Source: Bacteroidetes bacterium HGW-Bacteroidetes-12
GTDB taxonomy: Bacteria > Bacteroidota > Bacteroidia > Flavobacteriales_E > Vicingaceae
Length of the DNA: 14,042 nucleotides
Reading direction: 5' to 3'
NCBI GenBank assembly: GCA_002841035.1
Contig: PHDR01000030.1
Span: 1-14,042 of the forward strand
A model generated the notes under the pieces. The model was given only the letters and a program-made list of their open reading frames with translations, was not told the DNA's origin and did no database searches. Below are positions 7,259 through 14,042 of the stretch, piece after piece (position 1 is the stretch's first letter; each line of letters begins with the position of its first letter). The translations under genes and the position numbers were made by a program.

Positions 7259-9325
7259 ATGAGAAAATATGCTATTATTATCATTTCTATTTTATTTTGG
7301 AGTAGTACCCTATTTTCTCAAACTTTAGATACCTCTTCAACCAAAAAAGTAACCCCTCCAGAAAGTTTATTTTCACCAACAATAGGCTTAGGCATTGGTA
7401 ATTTTAAGTTTTATGGAGATGTTCTAGACGCTCGTAGAGGAACTCCATTTATCAGTAATATAGCTTACGACCTTCATGTTAAACAACGAATAAATTCCTA
7501 TTTAACGGCTAAATTTTATGTGCTTTTTGGAAGAGTAAGTGCAAATGAGCGTTCTCAAGACAGAAATCTAAATTTCGAGTCGAAATTAACAACAGGTGGC
7601 TTTGCTTTAATGTATGATTTTGGTAATTTTTTACCTGAAAAAAGGAGTATTAGTCCATTTGTTTCATTAGGAATTGAATCAGTTGAATTTCTTTCTAAAA
7701 CCGATTTGTTCGATGAATTTGGAAATCGATATAATTATTGGTCTGATGGTTCTATCAGAAACCTACCTCAAGACGACCCAAATGCATCAAGTGCAATTGT
7801 GATACAACGAGACTATGTTTATGAAACAGACATTAGAGAATCTAACTTTGATGGATTGGGTAAATATCCTGAAAGAACTTTTGCAATTCCATTTGGGGCA
7901 GGTGTTGTGATGCACGCAACAAAAAACATAGATTTTACCTTGGGTTTAACAATGCACTTCACTTTTACTGATTTAATTGATGGAGTTATTAAAGACAGTA
8001 AAGGAGATAGAATAGGTAACCAAGCAGGAAATAAAGGAAATGATAAATTCTTGATGAGTTCTTTTGCAATAAGCTATAATTTTCAAAATCATTATAAATC
8101 TGAACAAATAAAAGATTTTGAAGCCCCTATTGATTATTTAGCCTATGATATGGATGATGAAGATGGAGATGGTGTAATTGATTTCTTGGATGAATGCCCA
8201 TGGACGCCTTCTGGGATTAAAGTAGATGAAAAAGGTTGTCCCTTAGATGGAGATGGAGATTTTGTTCCTGACTATAAAGATGATGAAGTTGAATCGAGAA
8301 AAAATGCAATTGTTTCTCCAACTGGTGTTGAATTAACTGATGAAATGATAGAAGAGGCATATTTAAGATATATGGATACTAGTGGTGTTTTTGCTGATGT
8401 AGAAAACAGAACCATTACTGTTGGAGAAAAGTCTAAAGCCAAACCTAAAACATATAAAGTTCAAGTTGGTGCTTTCACAGAAGCTATAGATGCAAGTTTA
8501 GTTGATAAATTCTTAGGTATTTCTGATGTAGAAATTAATTCTTATGATGATAGTTTAACCGTTATCACCGTTGGAGATTATAATAATCTTCCTGAAGCCG
8601 TTCAACGAAAAATGATGTTAACCAAAGAAGGATTTGATGCAGCTATTGTTGTGGAAAAAGATGGTGATGGAAAATTTGTTTCTGTAGGTGATGAAGCAAA
8701 TAATATGAATGTTGATGATGTGCAAACTTCCCCAATTAATTCTCAAGGATTACTTTTTAGGGTTCAATTGGGAGCCTTTTCAAAACGATTGCCAAAAGGA
8801 AGTTACAATAATTTAAAGGATATTGTTGAATTAAAAGCTGATGATGGTTTATATAAATATTTATACCCTAATTCTTATAAAACTGTTGAAGAAGCTGCAA
8901 AACAAAAAATAAATTTAGCCATTACTTATGGAGTGAAAGACGCATTTATTGTTGCTTACAAAGATGGAAAACGAATTACATTGAAAGAGGCTGGAGTTAT
9001 AACTTCTGCGAATGAGAGTAATATTAAACAGAAAGAGAAAACCTATGATAAAAACAAAATATCTTATAAAGTTCAAATAGGTTCATATAAAAATCAATTA
9101 CCAACAGAGGTTCTTACTAAATTTATGTCGTTAAAAGGAGTAGAACAAGTTCAAATAGAAAATGGATTAACGCGCTATTCTGTAGGTAATTTTAAAACCT
9201 ATGCCGAAGTAGAAGCTTTGAAAAATGAAATAGTAAATAAAGGAATAACAGGTGCCTTTGTAATTTCACTTCATGGAGACGAATTAATTCCTGTGAACAA
9301 AGCCAAAGAAATTTTAGGTGAGTAA
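7259..9325 (+). CDS. Outer-membrane beta-barrel protein with TSP3 repeats and three SPOR domains
   Basis: This is a predicted 688-residue envelope protein. The ATG at 7259 gives a good signal peptide (MRKYAIIIISILFWSSTLFSQ); an in-frame TTG at 7208 would add an unlikely 17-residue extension. The barrel region (about 30-290) is homologous to that of the protein at 4570-5892, with matching landmarks such as DLFDEFGNRYNYWSDGSIRN against DLYDGNGNFYNHWSDGTLRD. A TSP3 segment (299-343; DGDG and DGDGD runs, C313/C327) leads to three SPOR domains starting near residues 398 (YKVQVGAF), 501 (RVQLGAF) and 603 (YKVQIGSY), each about 80 residues long and spaced by about 100. The design suggests a barrel in the outer membrane with a calcium-stabilised linker reaching peptidoglycan-binding domains. 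It ends the + strand cluster and converges with the acyltransferase gene 44 bases away. The partner and function are unknown. Confidence 0.85.
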   Translation: MRKYAIIIISILFWSSTLFSQTLDTSSTKKVTPPESLFSPTIGLGIGNFKFYGDVLDARRGTPFISNIAYDLHVKQRINSYLTAKFYVLFGRVSANERSQDRNLNFESKLTTGGFALMYDFGNFLPEKRSISPFVSLGIESVEFLSKTDLFDEFGNRYNYWSDGSIRNLPQDDPNASSAIVIQRDYVYETDIRESNFDGLGKYPERTFAIPFGAGVVMHATKNIDFTLGLTMHFTFTDLIDGVIKDSKGDRIGNQAGNKGNDKFLMSSFAISYNFQNHYKSEQIKDFEAPIDYLAYDMDDEDGDGVIDFLDECPWTPSGIKVDEKGCPLDGDGDFVPDYKDDEVESRKNAIVSPTGVELTDEMIEEAYLRYMDTSGVFADVENRTITVGEKSKAKPKTYKVQVGAFTEAIDASLVDKFLGISDVEINSYDDSLTVITVGDYNNLPEAVQRKMMLTKEGFDAAIVVEKDGDGKFVSVGDEANNMNVDDVQTSPINSQGLLFRVQLGAFSKRLPKGSYNNLKDIVELKADDGLYKYLYPNSYKTVEEAAKQKINLAITYGVKDAFIVAYKDGKRITLKEAGVITSANESNIKQKEKTYDKNKISYKVQIGSYKNQLPTEVLTKFMSLKGVEQVQIENGLTRYSVGNFKTYAEVEALKNEIVNKGITGAFVISLHGDELIPVNKAKEILGE

Positions 9326-9369
9326 ATAGAAATGATGTTTTGAATATTCAGGGAAATATTTACTATAAA

Positions 9370-9909
9370 TTAGCCTTTATATTCCCCTAATTTCTTAATC
9401 ACTTTTGCAGGATTTCCAGCCAACACTTGATTTCCTTCAACAAATGATTGAGTTACAACTGCTCCTGCAGCAACGATGGTATGTTCTCCCAACTCAACAC
9501 CAGGAAGAATAACACAGTTGGTTGCCAACAGCGAATTTTTTCTAATAACAATGGGTTTCTCTTGCACATAGCTATAATAATCATCATTAGCATGGTTCTG
9601 ACTAATAATGGAAACCCGTGGACCTGTCCACACATTTTCTTCTATAACAATACCATTTCGCCCATCAATATAGCATCCAATGGCACTTCCAGGAGCTTTT
9701 GTTCCCGGTTGTATTTTTTCTGGAGACTTAACCAATGAAGTAAAATGTACGGGCCAAGGAACAGTTTTGTTGACACCCACTAATCGTTGTCTAATGCCTC
9801 CAAACAAAACCGTTAGCGTATAATATCGCTTGTTTTTAAATTTAGGAAACAACAGCATCATTCCTGCATTAATCAAAGGTTGAAATAATTTTTTTAAAAA
9901 ATACTTCAT
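9370..9909 (-). CDS. Left-handed beta-helix (hexapeptide-repeat) acyltransferase
   Basis: This is a 179-residue acyltransferase of the hexapeptide-repeat (LbH) superfamily, whose trimeric enzymes use acetyl- or acyl-CoA to modify sugars or other small molecules. Hexapeptide turns run from about residue 75 to 165 (for example GIVIEENVWTGPRVSI, then SLLATNCVILPGVELGEHTIVAAGAVVT). The catalytic histidine is probably H106 in SQNHANDD, a usual position in WbbJ/maltose-acetyltransferase-like members. The C-terminal end GNPAKVIKKLG is typical. The N-terminal 60 residues are basic and hydrophobic. It begins 2 bases after the stop of the MORN-like protein gene, so the two are almost certainly co-transcribed. 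Surface glycan modification is the likely job, but the acceptor cannot be determined. Confidence 0.88.
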   Translation of the reverse strand: MKYFLKKLFQPLINAGMMLLFPKFKNKRYYTLTVLFGGIRQRLVGVNKTVPWPVHFTSLVKSPEKIQPGTKAPGSAIGCYIDGRNGIVIEENVWTGPRVSIISQNHANDDYYSYVQEKPIVIRKNSLLATNCVILPGVELGEHTIVAAGAVVTQSFVEGNQVLAGNPAKVIKKLGEYKG

Positions 9910-9911
9910 AA

Positions 9912-11078
9912 TTAGTTTACTTTTTGTTGTTGATATTCGACCGATTCTACATCTTTTAAATTATTGAAATGAATCAAAACAGCATATTTTCTTGCAGAAG
10001 GATTGCGATAAATTTCTTCGTAATTCTTTTCTAAACCTGCATTTGTAGGTAAATACTCAACAATATCAACTCTAACCATGTTATCAATTACTTCAGAAAA
10101 ATAAAGAATCATAGTTGACGATGGTTTTGTAGAATAACTTTGTAAAGAATTGTTAGGGTTAAATTCAGTTTCAGAAAAAGCTTGTTTGTATTTTTCAAGA
10201 TTTGAGTTTAACAAAGAATCAATTTTAGAACTTTTTAGAGGTTCTTTTTCGGTTAAAAAAGGAGCTAATCCTGTTGGAACAGTAATAGGAGCAACATCAA
10301 ATAAAAACAAATCTTTTGAATAATCGAAATACTTATCGTATGCTTTCCTTTCTTTTTTCTTTTCTGTGAATTGAATTTTAATTCGATTTCTGATGTAGTA
10401 GTTTCTCGCCAAATAAGTAATAGCACTCAAGTAGAAGGTGTCAATTTTCGCGTCTGAAATACTATCCTGATTTTGCGAAAAATCATTATTAATTGGTTGC
10501 TTTTCAATAGGAATATTAACTTCTTTAGTATTGTTTTTATTGGTTTTAAATAAATCAGTAATACCAGAAAAATACATAGATGGATATTTTGTAATGTATT
10601 TTCCTCCATCAATACTTTGACACTTCCAATTCCCTACTTTTTTACCTTTTTTATACCTTCCATAACACTTTAAGAAACGATAAGCCCAATAACCATGTTT
10701 AATGTCATCTTTATAAATTCCTTTGATTAACATTACACCATTTTCATTATAATAAGACCAATCTCCATTTTTCATATTATAACCATATATGCTTGCAATC
10801 ATTAATTTTCCAGTAGGATAATATACTTTATAAAACCCAACTTGAAGTCCATAGGAATAGTTTTTCTCTATGGCAATGGTTGAAGTGTCGTCCGCAAAAA
10901 CAGCAACTCGTTTGCTAAAAACACCTTTAACTAATGTGTCTTTGTAAATTACTTTATAGGTAATAAAATTGGTGTCTATTTGTATTTTTTCTTCTACAAT
11001 TTGACTAAAAAGAAATTGAGGAATAATGAGTATTAAAAATAGTATGTTGTTGGGGTTCGTAAAGCTTTTAAAGTTCAT
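9912..11078 (-). CDS. Secreted MORN-like repeat protein of unknown function
   Basis: This is a 388-residue protein starting with a signal peptide-like segment (hydrophobic residues 11-24, ending LFSQ). Residues about 76-153 contain degenerate MORN/YwqK-type repeats with the G-x-W/Y-x-x-Y and NG pattern: YGLQVGFYKVYYPTG, MKNGDWSYYNENG, IKHGYWAYRF, KVGNWKC. Such repeats are common in Bacteroidota secreted proteins. The C-terminal 200 residues, including a basic KKKERKAYDKY stretch near 240-250 and a segment around 325-375 that may be a small alpha/beta domain, match nothing I recognise. The gene lies 42 bases after fbp and 2 bases before the acyltransferase gene on the same strand. No function should be inferred from the repeats alone. 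Confidence 0.75.
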   Translation of the reverse strand: MNFKSFTNPNNILFLILIIPQFLFSQIVEEKIQIDTNFITYKVIYKDTLVKGVFSKRVAVFADDTSTIAIEKNYSYGLQVGFYKVYYPTGKLMIASIYGYNMKNGDWSYYNENGVMLIKGIYKDDIKHGYWAYRFLKCYGRYKKGKKVGNWKCQSIDGGKYITKYPSMYFSGITDLFKTNKNNTKEVNIPIEKQPINNDFSQNQDSISDAKIDTFYLSAITYLARNYYIRNRIKIQFTEKKKERKAYDKYFDYSKDLFLFDVAPITVPTGLAPFLTEKEPLKSSKIDSLLNSNLEKYKQAFSETEFNPNNSLQSYSTKPSSTMILYFSEVIDNMVRVDIVEYLPTNAGLEKNYEEIYRNPSARKYAVLIHFNNLKDVESVEYQQQKVN

Positions 11079-11120
11079 AAAGTTGAAAGATAATTATTGC
11101 ATTGCCACATTGTTATATTG

Positions 11121-12137
11121 TTACACATTCACCTTTTCAAATTGTGCTATCATTTCTAATACTTTATTTACCATGTTTTTTGACCCCATAAGTGCAGGAA
11201 CTCTTTGGTGTAATTGAGTCGGTTTAATATCCAAAATTCGTTCATATCCTGTTGTGGCAATTCCTCCAGCTTGTTCCACAATAAAAGCCATAGGATTACA
11301 TTCATAATTTAACCGAAGTTTACCATTTGGCGAACCTGCTGTTGCTGGGTAACAAAAAACCCCTCCTTTAATTAAGTTTCTATGAACATCAGCCACCATC
11401 GAAGCTATATATCTACAAGAATATGGACGACCTGTTGAAGCATCTTCTTCTTTCACCCAATCGCAATATTTTTGAAGTCCTTTTGAGAAAGTGTTATAGT
11501 TTCCTTCATTAAATGAATACAAACGACCATTTTCTGGCATTTTAATATTGGGATGAGAAAGGCAAAATTCGCCTATACTCGGCTCTAAAGTAAATCCATT
11601 AACACCTTTTCCTGTGGTAAAAACCAGCATGGTAGATGATCCATAAATTACGTATCCAGCAGCGACTTGTTTTGTGCCAGGTTGTAAAAAATCTTCTAAA
11701 TGGGCAGCTCCTTCGGTTGAAACTCTTCTGTAAATAGAAAAAATTGTGCCTATAGAAACATTCACATCAATATTAGATGAACCATCTAACGGATCGAAAG
11801 CAACCACATATTTTCCATTTCTCGAATTTGGATGCTCAAAAGGCATGAAATCATCATTTTCTTCTGATGCTATCCCACAAACTTCGCCTCCATATTTAAA
11901 CACATTAATAAATTCATTATTGGCATACACATCTAGCTTTTGCTGTTCTTCTCCTTGAACATTATTGTTTCCAGCCTTACCTAAAATAGTTCCTAATCCA
12001 GCTCTTCTAACTTCCTTGTTTACAATTTTTGAAGCGACTCCGATGTCATTTAACAAGCGAGTTAATTCTCCTGAAGCAAACGGAAAGTCAGCTTGTCTGT
12101 CTAAAATAAATTCGTTAAGTGTAGTGAAATTGCTCAT
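11121..12137 (-). CDS. fbp: Class I fructose-1,6-bisphosphatase
   Basis: This enzyme removes the 1-phosphate from fructose 1,6-bisphosphate, the committed step of gluconeogenesis, in the cytoplasm with divalent metal ions. The 338-residue length is normal for class I. Visible family marks are the metal-binding glutamates E92/E93 (ASEEND), the DPLDGSSNID motif at 115-124 with metal ligands D115 and D118, and the class signature GKLRLNYECNPMA at 272-284 with E279. The ATG at 12137 is preceded on its strand by an A/U-rich stretch without a Shine-Dalgarno sequence, as is usual in Bacteroidota. It is transcribed away from the GNAT gene and seems to head the three-gene - strand unit. No exact TAnnTTTG element was found upstream. 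Confidence 0.97.
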   Translation of the reverse strand: MSNFTTLNEFILDRQADFPFASGELTRLLNDIGVASKIVNKEVRRAGLGTILGKAGNNNVQGEEQQKLDVYANNEFINVFKYGGEVCGIASEENDDFMPFEHPNSRNGKYVVAFDPLDGSSNIDVNVSIGTIFSIYRRVSTEGAAHLEDFLQPGTKQVAAGYVIYGSSTMLVFTTGKGVNGFTLEPSIGEFCLSHPNIKMPENGRLYSFNEGNYNTFSKGLQKYCDWVKEEDASTGRPYSCRYIASMVADVHRNLIKGGVFCYPATAGSPNGKLRLNYECNPMAFIVEQAGGIATTGYERILDIKPTQLHQRVPALMGSKNMVNKVLEMIAQFEKVNV

Positions 12138-12242
12138 AATATTTTTTTTCTTTTACAAAGAAATGAAATTATCACGAATTAATACCGATTATACAAAATA
12201 TATAGTCCAATAAATTGAACTACTATTTGTTATTTCGGCATC

Positions 12243-12299
12243 TTTTTCTTTAATTTCACATCAAATAAATTCACTGTTTGATGTGAAATTAAAGAAAAA
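12243..12299. repeat. Perfect 23-bp inverted repeat with 11-base loop
   Basis: The arm at 12243-12265 is the exact reverse complement of 12277-12299, separated by an 11-base loop. The arms start with five T and end with five A, so in either RNA direction the stem begins with U and ends with A, and no U-tract follows. It therefore does not look like a standard Rho-independent terminator. It also lies between two gene starts, where a terminator is not expected. Confidence 0.9.
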
Positions 12300-12322
12300 T
12301 CTAATCAAAATATACCGCAACC

Positions 12323-12337
12323 TCCGCCTGAGGCGGA
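12323..12337. repeat. GC-rich palindrome TCCGCC-TGA-GGCGGA
   Basis: Two perfect 6-base arms flank a 3-base loop in an otherwise AT-rich spacer, 23 bases from the larger inverted repeat. From memory, similar short CCGCC/GGCGG palindromes recur in intergenic regions of some Bacteroidota genomes; I cannot check the copy number here. Confidence 0.75.
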
Positions 12338-12448
12338 TTGGAAATTAATTAGCGATTTAGTTTGAGTATATCGTAAAACAAAACAGAATAACTAATTGAC
12401 CATCAGTTAAATTCTTAATGTATATATTCTATCGTATAGTTAATACTA

Positions 12449-12476
12449 TTGGTATAACTCTATTTTATTACTTTTG
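12449..12476 (+). promoter_or_regulatory. Bacteroidota-type promoter of the GNAT gene
   Basis: TTG at 12449-12451 and TACTTTTG at 12469-12476 match the -33 TTG and -7 TAnnTTTG consensus with a 17-base spacer. This is the best promoter in the window. The -7 box ends only 4 bases before the ATG at 12481, so the transcript would be leaderless or nearly so. Confidence 0.55.
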
Positions 12477-12480
12477 TTTT

Positions 12481-12930
12481 ATGGAAATAAACATCAGAAA
12501 AGCAACAAAAAAAGTCTTGCCAGAAGTTCTAGTACTCATTAAAGAACTCGCTCTTTTTGAGAAACAACCACAAGAAGTAACCATTACCGTGCAAGAATTA
12601 GAAAAAGATGGTTTTGGAGAAAATCCATTATTTTGGATAATTTTAGCAGAAAAAAGCAATGAAATTGTAGGGATGTCATTTTATTATATTCGCTATTCTA
12701 CTTGGAAAGGAAGGTGTTTATATTTAGAAGATTTGGTGGTTAAAGAAGCCTATAAAAAACAAGGAATAGGCAAGCTGTTGTTTGAAGCAACTATTAGCGA
12801 AGCAAAAAAAATGAATGCTAAACTTATGACTTGGCAAGTGCTCGATTGGAACGAACCTGCTATCAACTTCTATAAAAAATTCAAAGCCGAATTAGATGAT
12901 GAATGGATAAATGGAAAAATTAGATTTTAA
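12481..12930 (+). CDS. GNAT N-acetyltransferase, spermidine/spermine (SSAT)-like
   Basis: This is a 149-residue acetyl-CoA-dependent N-acetyltransferase. The ATG at 12481 places the usual IRKAT start at the N-terminus; an in-frame ATG at 12418 would add 21 hydrophobic residues and put the promoter inside the gene. Along its length it resembles animal SSAT: LIKELALFE near 19-27, LEKDGFGENPLF at 40-51, YLEDLVV at 81-87, the acetyl-CoA loop QGIGKL at 94-99 and DWNEPAINFYKKF at 122-134. Family members acetylate polyamines, thialysine or other primary amines. The substrate here cannot be read from the sequence. The gap to the aspartate kinase is 73 bases, so the two may be co-transcribed, though no functional link is evident. 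Confidence 0.9.
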   Translation: MEINIRKATKKVLPEVLVLIKELALFEKQPQEVTITVQELEKDGFGENPLFWIILAEKSNEIVGMSFYYIRYSTWKGRCLYLEDLVVKEAYKKQGIGKLLFEATISEAKKMNAKLMTWQVLDWNEPAINFYKKFKAELDDEWINGKIRF

Positions 12931-12940
12931 GGCAATTAAA

Positions 12941-12996
12941 CAATTTGAAAATGTACCAATTTAAAAACATGCAATCTCTAATTATTAATCTCTAAT
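12941..12996. repeat. Short degenerate direct repeats before the aspartate kinase gene
   Basis: CAATTTGAAAATGTAC (12941-12956) is followed directly by CAATTTAAAAACATG (12957-12971). Then AATCTCTAAT occurs twice, at 12973-12982 and 12987-12996, separated by TATT. Together these fill most of the gap between the GNAT stop and the next start codon. Confidence 0.6.
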
Positions 12997-13003
12997 CTGT
13001 AAA

Positions 13004-14042
13004 ATGAAAATATTCAAATTTGGCGGAGCTTCCGTGAAAGATGCTCAAGCAGTAAAAAATGTAGGAAAGGTGATTCAACAATTTGACGATAAGTTGGTAA
13101 TTGTTATTTCTGCCATGGGAAAAACAACCAATACCTTAGAAAAATTGGTAAATGCCTATTATTTTAAGCAAGGCAATGTAGCAGCTATTTTGGAAGAAAC
13201 AAAAGCATTTCATTTTTCTATTATTAATGAATTATTTGAAAACAAAAAACATCCTATTTATACTGATATACACAATACTTTTGTAGAAATTGAATGGGAA
13301 ATTGAAGAAGAGCCTCAGCGTTCTTACGATTATGTGTATGATCAAATAGTATCGGTGGGTGAATTGCTTTCAACAAAAATTATTAGTGCCTATTTGAATG
13401 AAATCAAGCTAACGAACACATGGTTAGATGTTAGAGAAGTAATTCAGACAGATAATAATTACAGAAATGCCAACATCAATTGGAAATTAACCGAAAAGCT
13501 TATATTAGAAGTTGTAGCAAAAAATCAAAAAGATAATAGTTCTAATTGTATTATTACTCAAGGGTTTATTGGGGCTAGTTCCGAAAATTTCACCACCACT
13601 ATAGGAAGGGAAGGTTCCGATTTTACAGCAGCAATTTTAGCATATTGCTTAAATGCAGAAAGCGTTACCATTTGGAAAGACGTATCAGGAGTGTTAAATG
13701 CCGACCCTAAATGGTTTGATGATACGCAACAATTACAACATATTTCTTATCACGAAGCCGTTGAATTGGCTTATTATGGAGCAACTGTTATTCACCCAAA
13801 AACGATAAAACCACTTCAGAATAAAAAAATTCCGTTGTATGTAAAATCATTTTTAAACCCTACCCAAAAAGGAACAATAATAGACGATAACACAAAAGAA
13901 GATGCACTTATTCCTTCTTTTATTTTTAAGATGAAACAAGTGTTAATTTCTATTTCGGCAAAAGATTATTCTTTTATTGTGGAAGACAATTTGAGCGAAA
14001 TTTTCAGTAAGCTTTCAGCACATAAAATAACAGTGAATATGA
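13004..14042 (+). CDS. lysC: Aspartate kinase (3' partial)
   Basis: This enzyme phosphorylates aspartate, the entry step to lysine, threonine, methionine and diaminopimelate. The frame starts at ATG 13004 and stays open to the window end, giving 346 residues plus one base; the C-terminus is outside. Family marks are KFGGASV at residues 5-11 (nucleotide loop), SVGE at 117-120, GREGSDFTA at 201-209, and WKDVSGVLNADPKW at 224-237. The KFGGAS variant of the usual KFGGTS is, from memory, common in Bacteroidota. The last visible residues (KMKQVLISISAKDYSFIVEDNLSEIF onwards is described here only by its start, near residue 309) look like the beginning of an ACT domain, the site of amino-acid feedback control. 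Whether it is monofunctional or fused to homoserine dehydrogenase cannot be seen. The symbol lysC assumes the monofunctional form. Confidence 0.93.
   Translation, partial: MKIFKFGGASVKDAQAVKNVGKVIQQFDDKLVIVISAMGKTTNTLEKLVNAYYFKQGNVAAILEETKAFHFSIINELFENKKHPIYTDIHNTFVEIEWEIEEEPQRSYDYVYDQIVSVGELLSTKIISAYLNEIKLTNTWLDVREVIQTDNNYRNANINWKLTEKLILEVVAKNQKDNSSNCIITQGFIGASSENFTTTIGREGSDFTAAILAYCLNAESVTIWKDVSGVLNADPKWFDDTQQLQHISYHEAVELAYYGATVIHPKTIKPLQNKKIPLYVKSFLNPTQKGTIIDDNTKEDALIPSFIFKMKQVLISISAKDYSFIVEDNLSEIFSKLSAHKITVNM

Larger units (their letters stand above)
12138..12480. other. 343-bp intergenic region between divergent fbp and GNAT genes
   Basis: No convincing gene lies here. The region holds a perfect 23-bp inverted repeat (12243-12299), a GC-rich palindrome (12323-12337) and, at its right end, the promoter elements of the GNAT gene. 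The rest is AT-rich without visible structure. The short open frames that enter from the left are the antisense of fbp. Confidence 0.7.

Noticed and set aside
9321..9364. Inverted repeat AGTAAATA (9321-9328) / TATTTACT (9357-9364) enclosing a 10-bp palindrome at 9341-9350, between convergent genes, as a bidirectional terminator
   Set aside because: The position is right for a terminator, but the stem is only 8 AT pairs with a 28-base loop and no U-tract. It is too weak to call.
9448..9738. + strand open frame of 96 codons
   Set aside because: It lies wholly opposite the acyltransferase gene, whose hexapeptide motifs are clear; the + strand product has no recognisable features.

Overview
This AT-rich window most likely comes from a member of the Bacteroidota, probably Flavobacteriales-like. 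The clues are Bacteroidota-type -7 promoter elements (TAnnTTTG) upstream of several genes, almost no Shine-Dalgarno sequences, outer-membrane barrels carrying thrombospondin type 3 (TSP3) and SPOR modules, a KFGGASV-type aspartate kinase, and a UvrA whose first zinc module reads CPTTG instead of CPxCG. The assignment is inferred from content; no rRNA or tRNA gene is present to confirm it.

Layout. Positions 1-9325 are all on the + strand: the 3' part of a WecA/MraY-type sugar-phosphate transferase, uvrA, a LOG-family (TIGR00730-type) Rossmann protein, and a three-gene envelope cluster. That cluster is an outer-membrane barrel with TSP3 repeats and paired EF-hands (4570-5892), a secreted protein with two copies of one domain plus a SPOR domain (5904-7187), and a second, homologous barrel with TSP3 repeats and three SPOR domains (7259-9325). 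Positions 9370-12137 are on the - strand, read from right to left: fructose-1,6-bisphosphatase, a secreted MORN-like repeat protein and a left-handed beta-helix acyltransferase. These three are closely packed and probably form one transcription unit. Positions 12481-14042 return to the + strand: a GNAT acetyltransferase resembling spermidine/spermine N1-acetyltransferase, and an aspartate kinase cut off by the window end.

Most genes are housekeeping: DNA repair, gluconeogenesis, the aspartate amino-acid pathway and lipid-linked glycan synthesis. The most distinctive part is the envelope cluster. Its three products share modules (related barrels, TSP3 linkers, SPOR domains of one sub-type), which suggests one envelope function: outer-membrane barrels tethered to peptidoglycan through SPOR domains where the better-known OmpA design uses an OmpA domain. 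This is inferred from domain content and gene order.

The non-coding DNA also has structure. The 343-bp gap between the divergent fbp and GNAT genes holds a perfect 23-bp inverted repeat and a GC-rich palindrome. The leader of the first barrel gene has a repeated 11-bp motif and two stem-loops, one ending 9 bases before the start codon. The gap before the aspartate kinase is built of short degenerate direct repeats. No CRISPR array, insertion sequence, tRNA or rRNA was seen.
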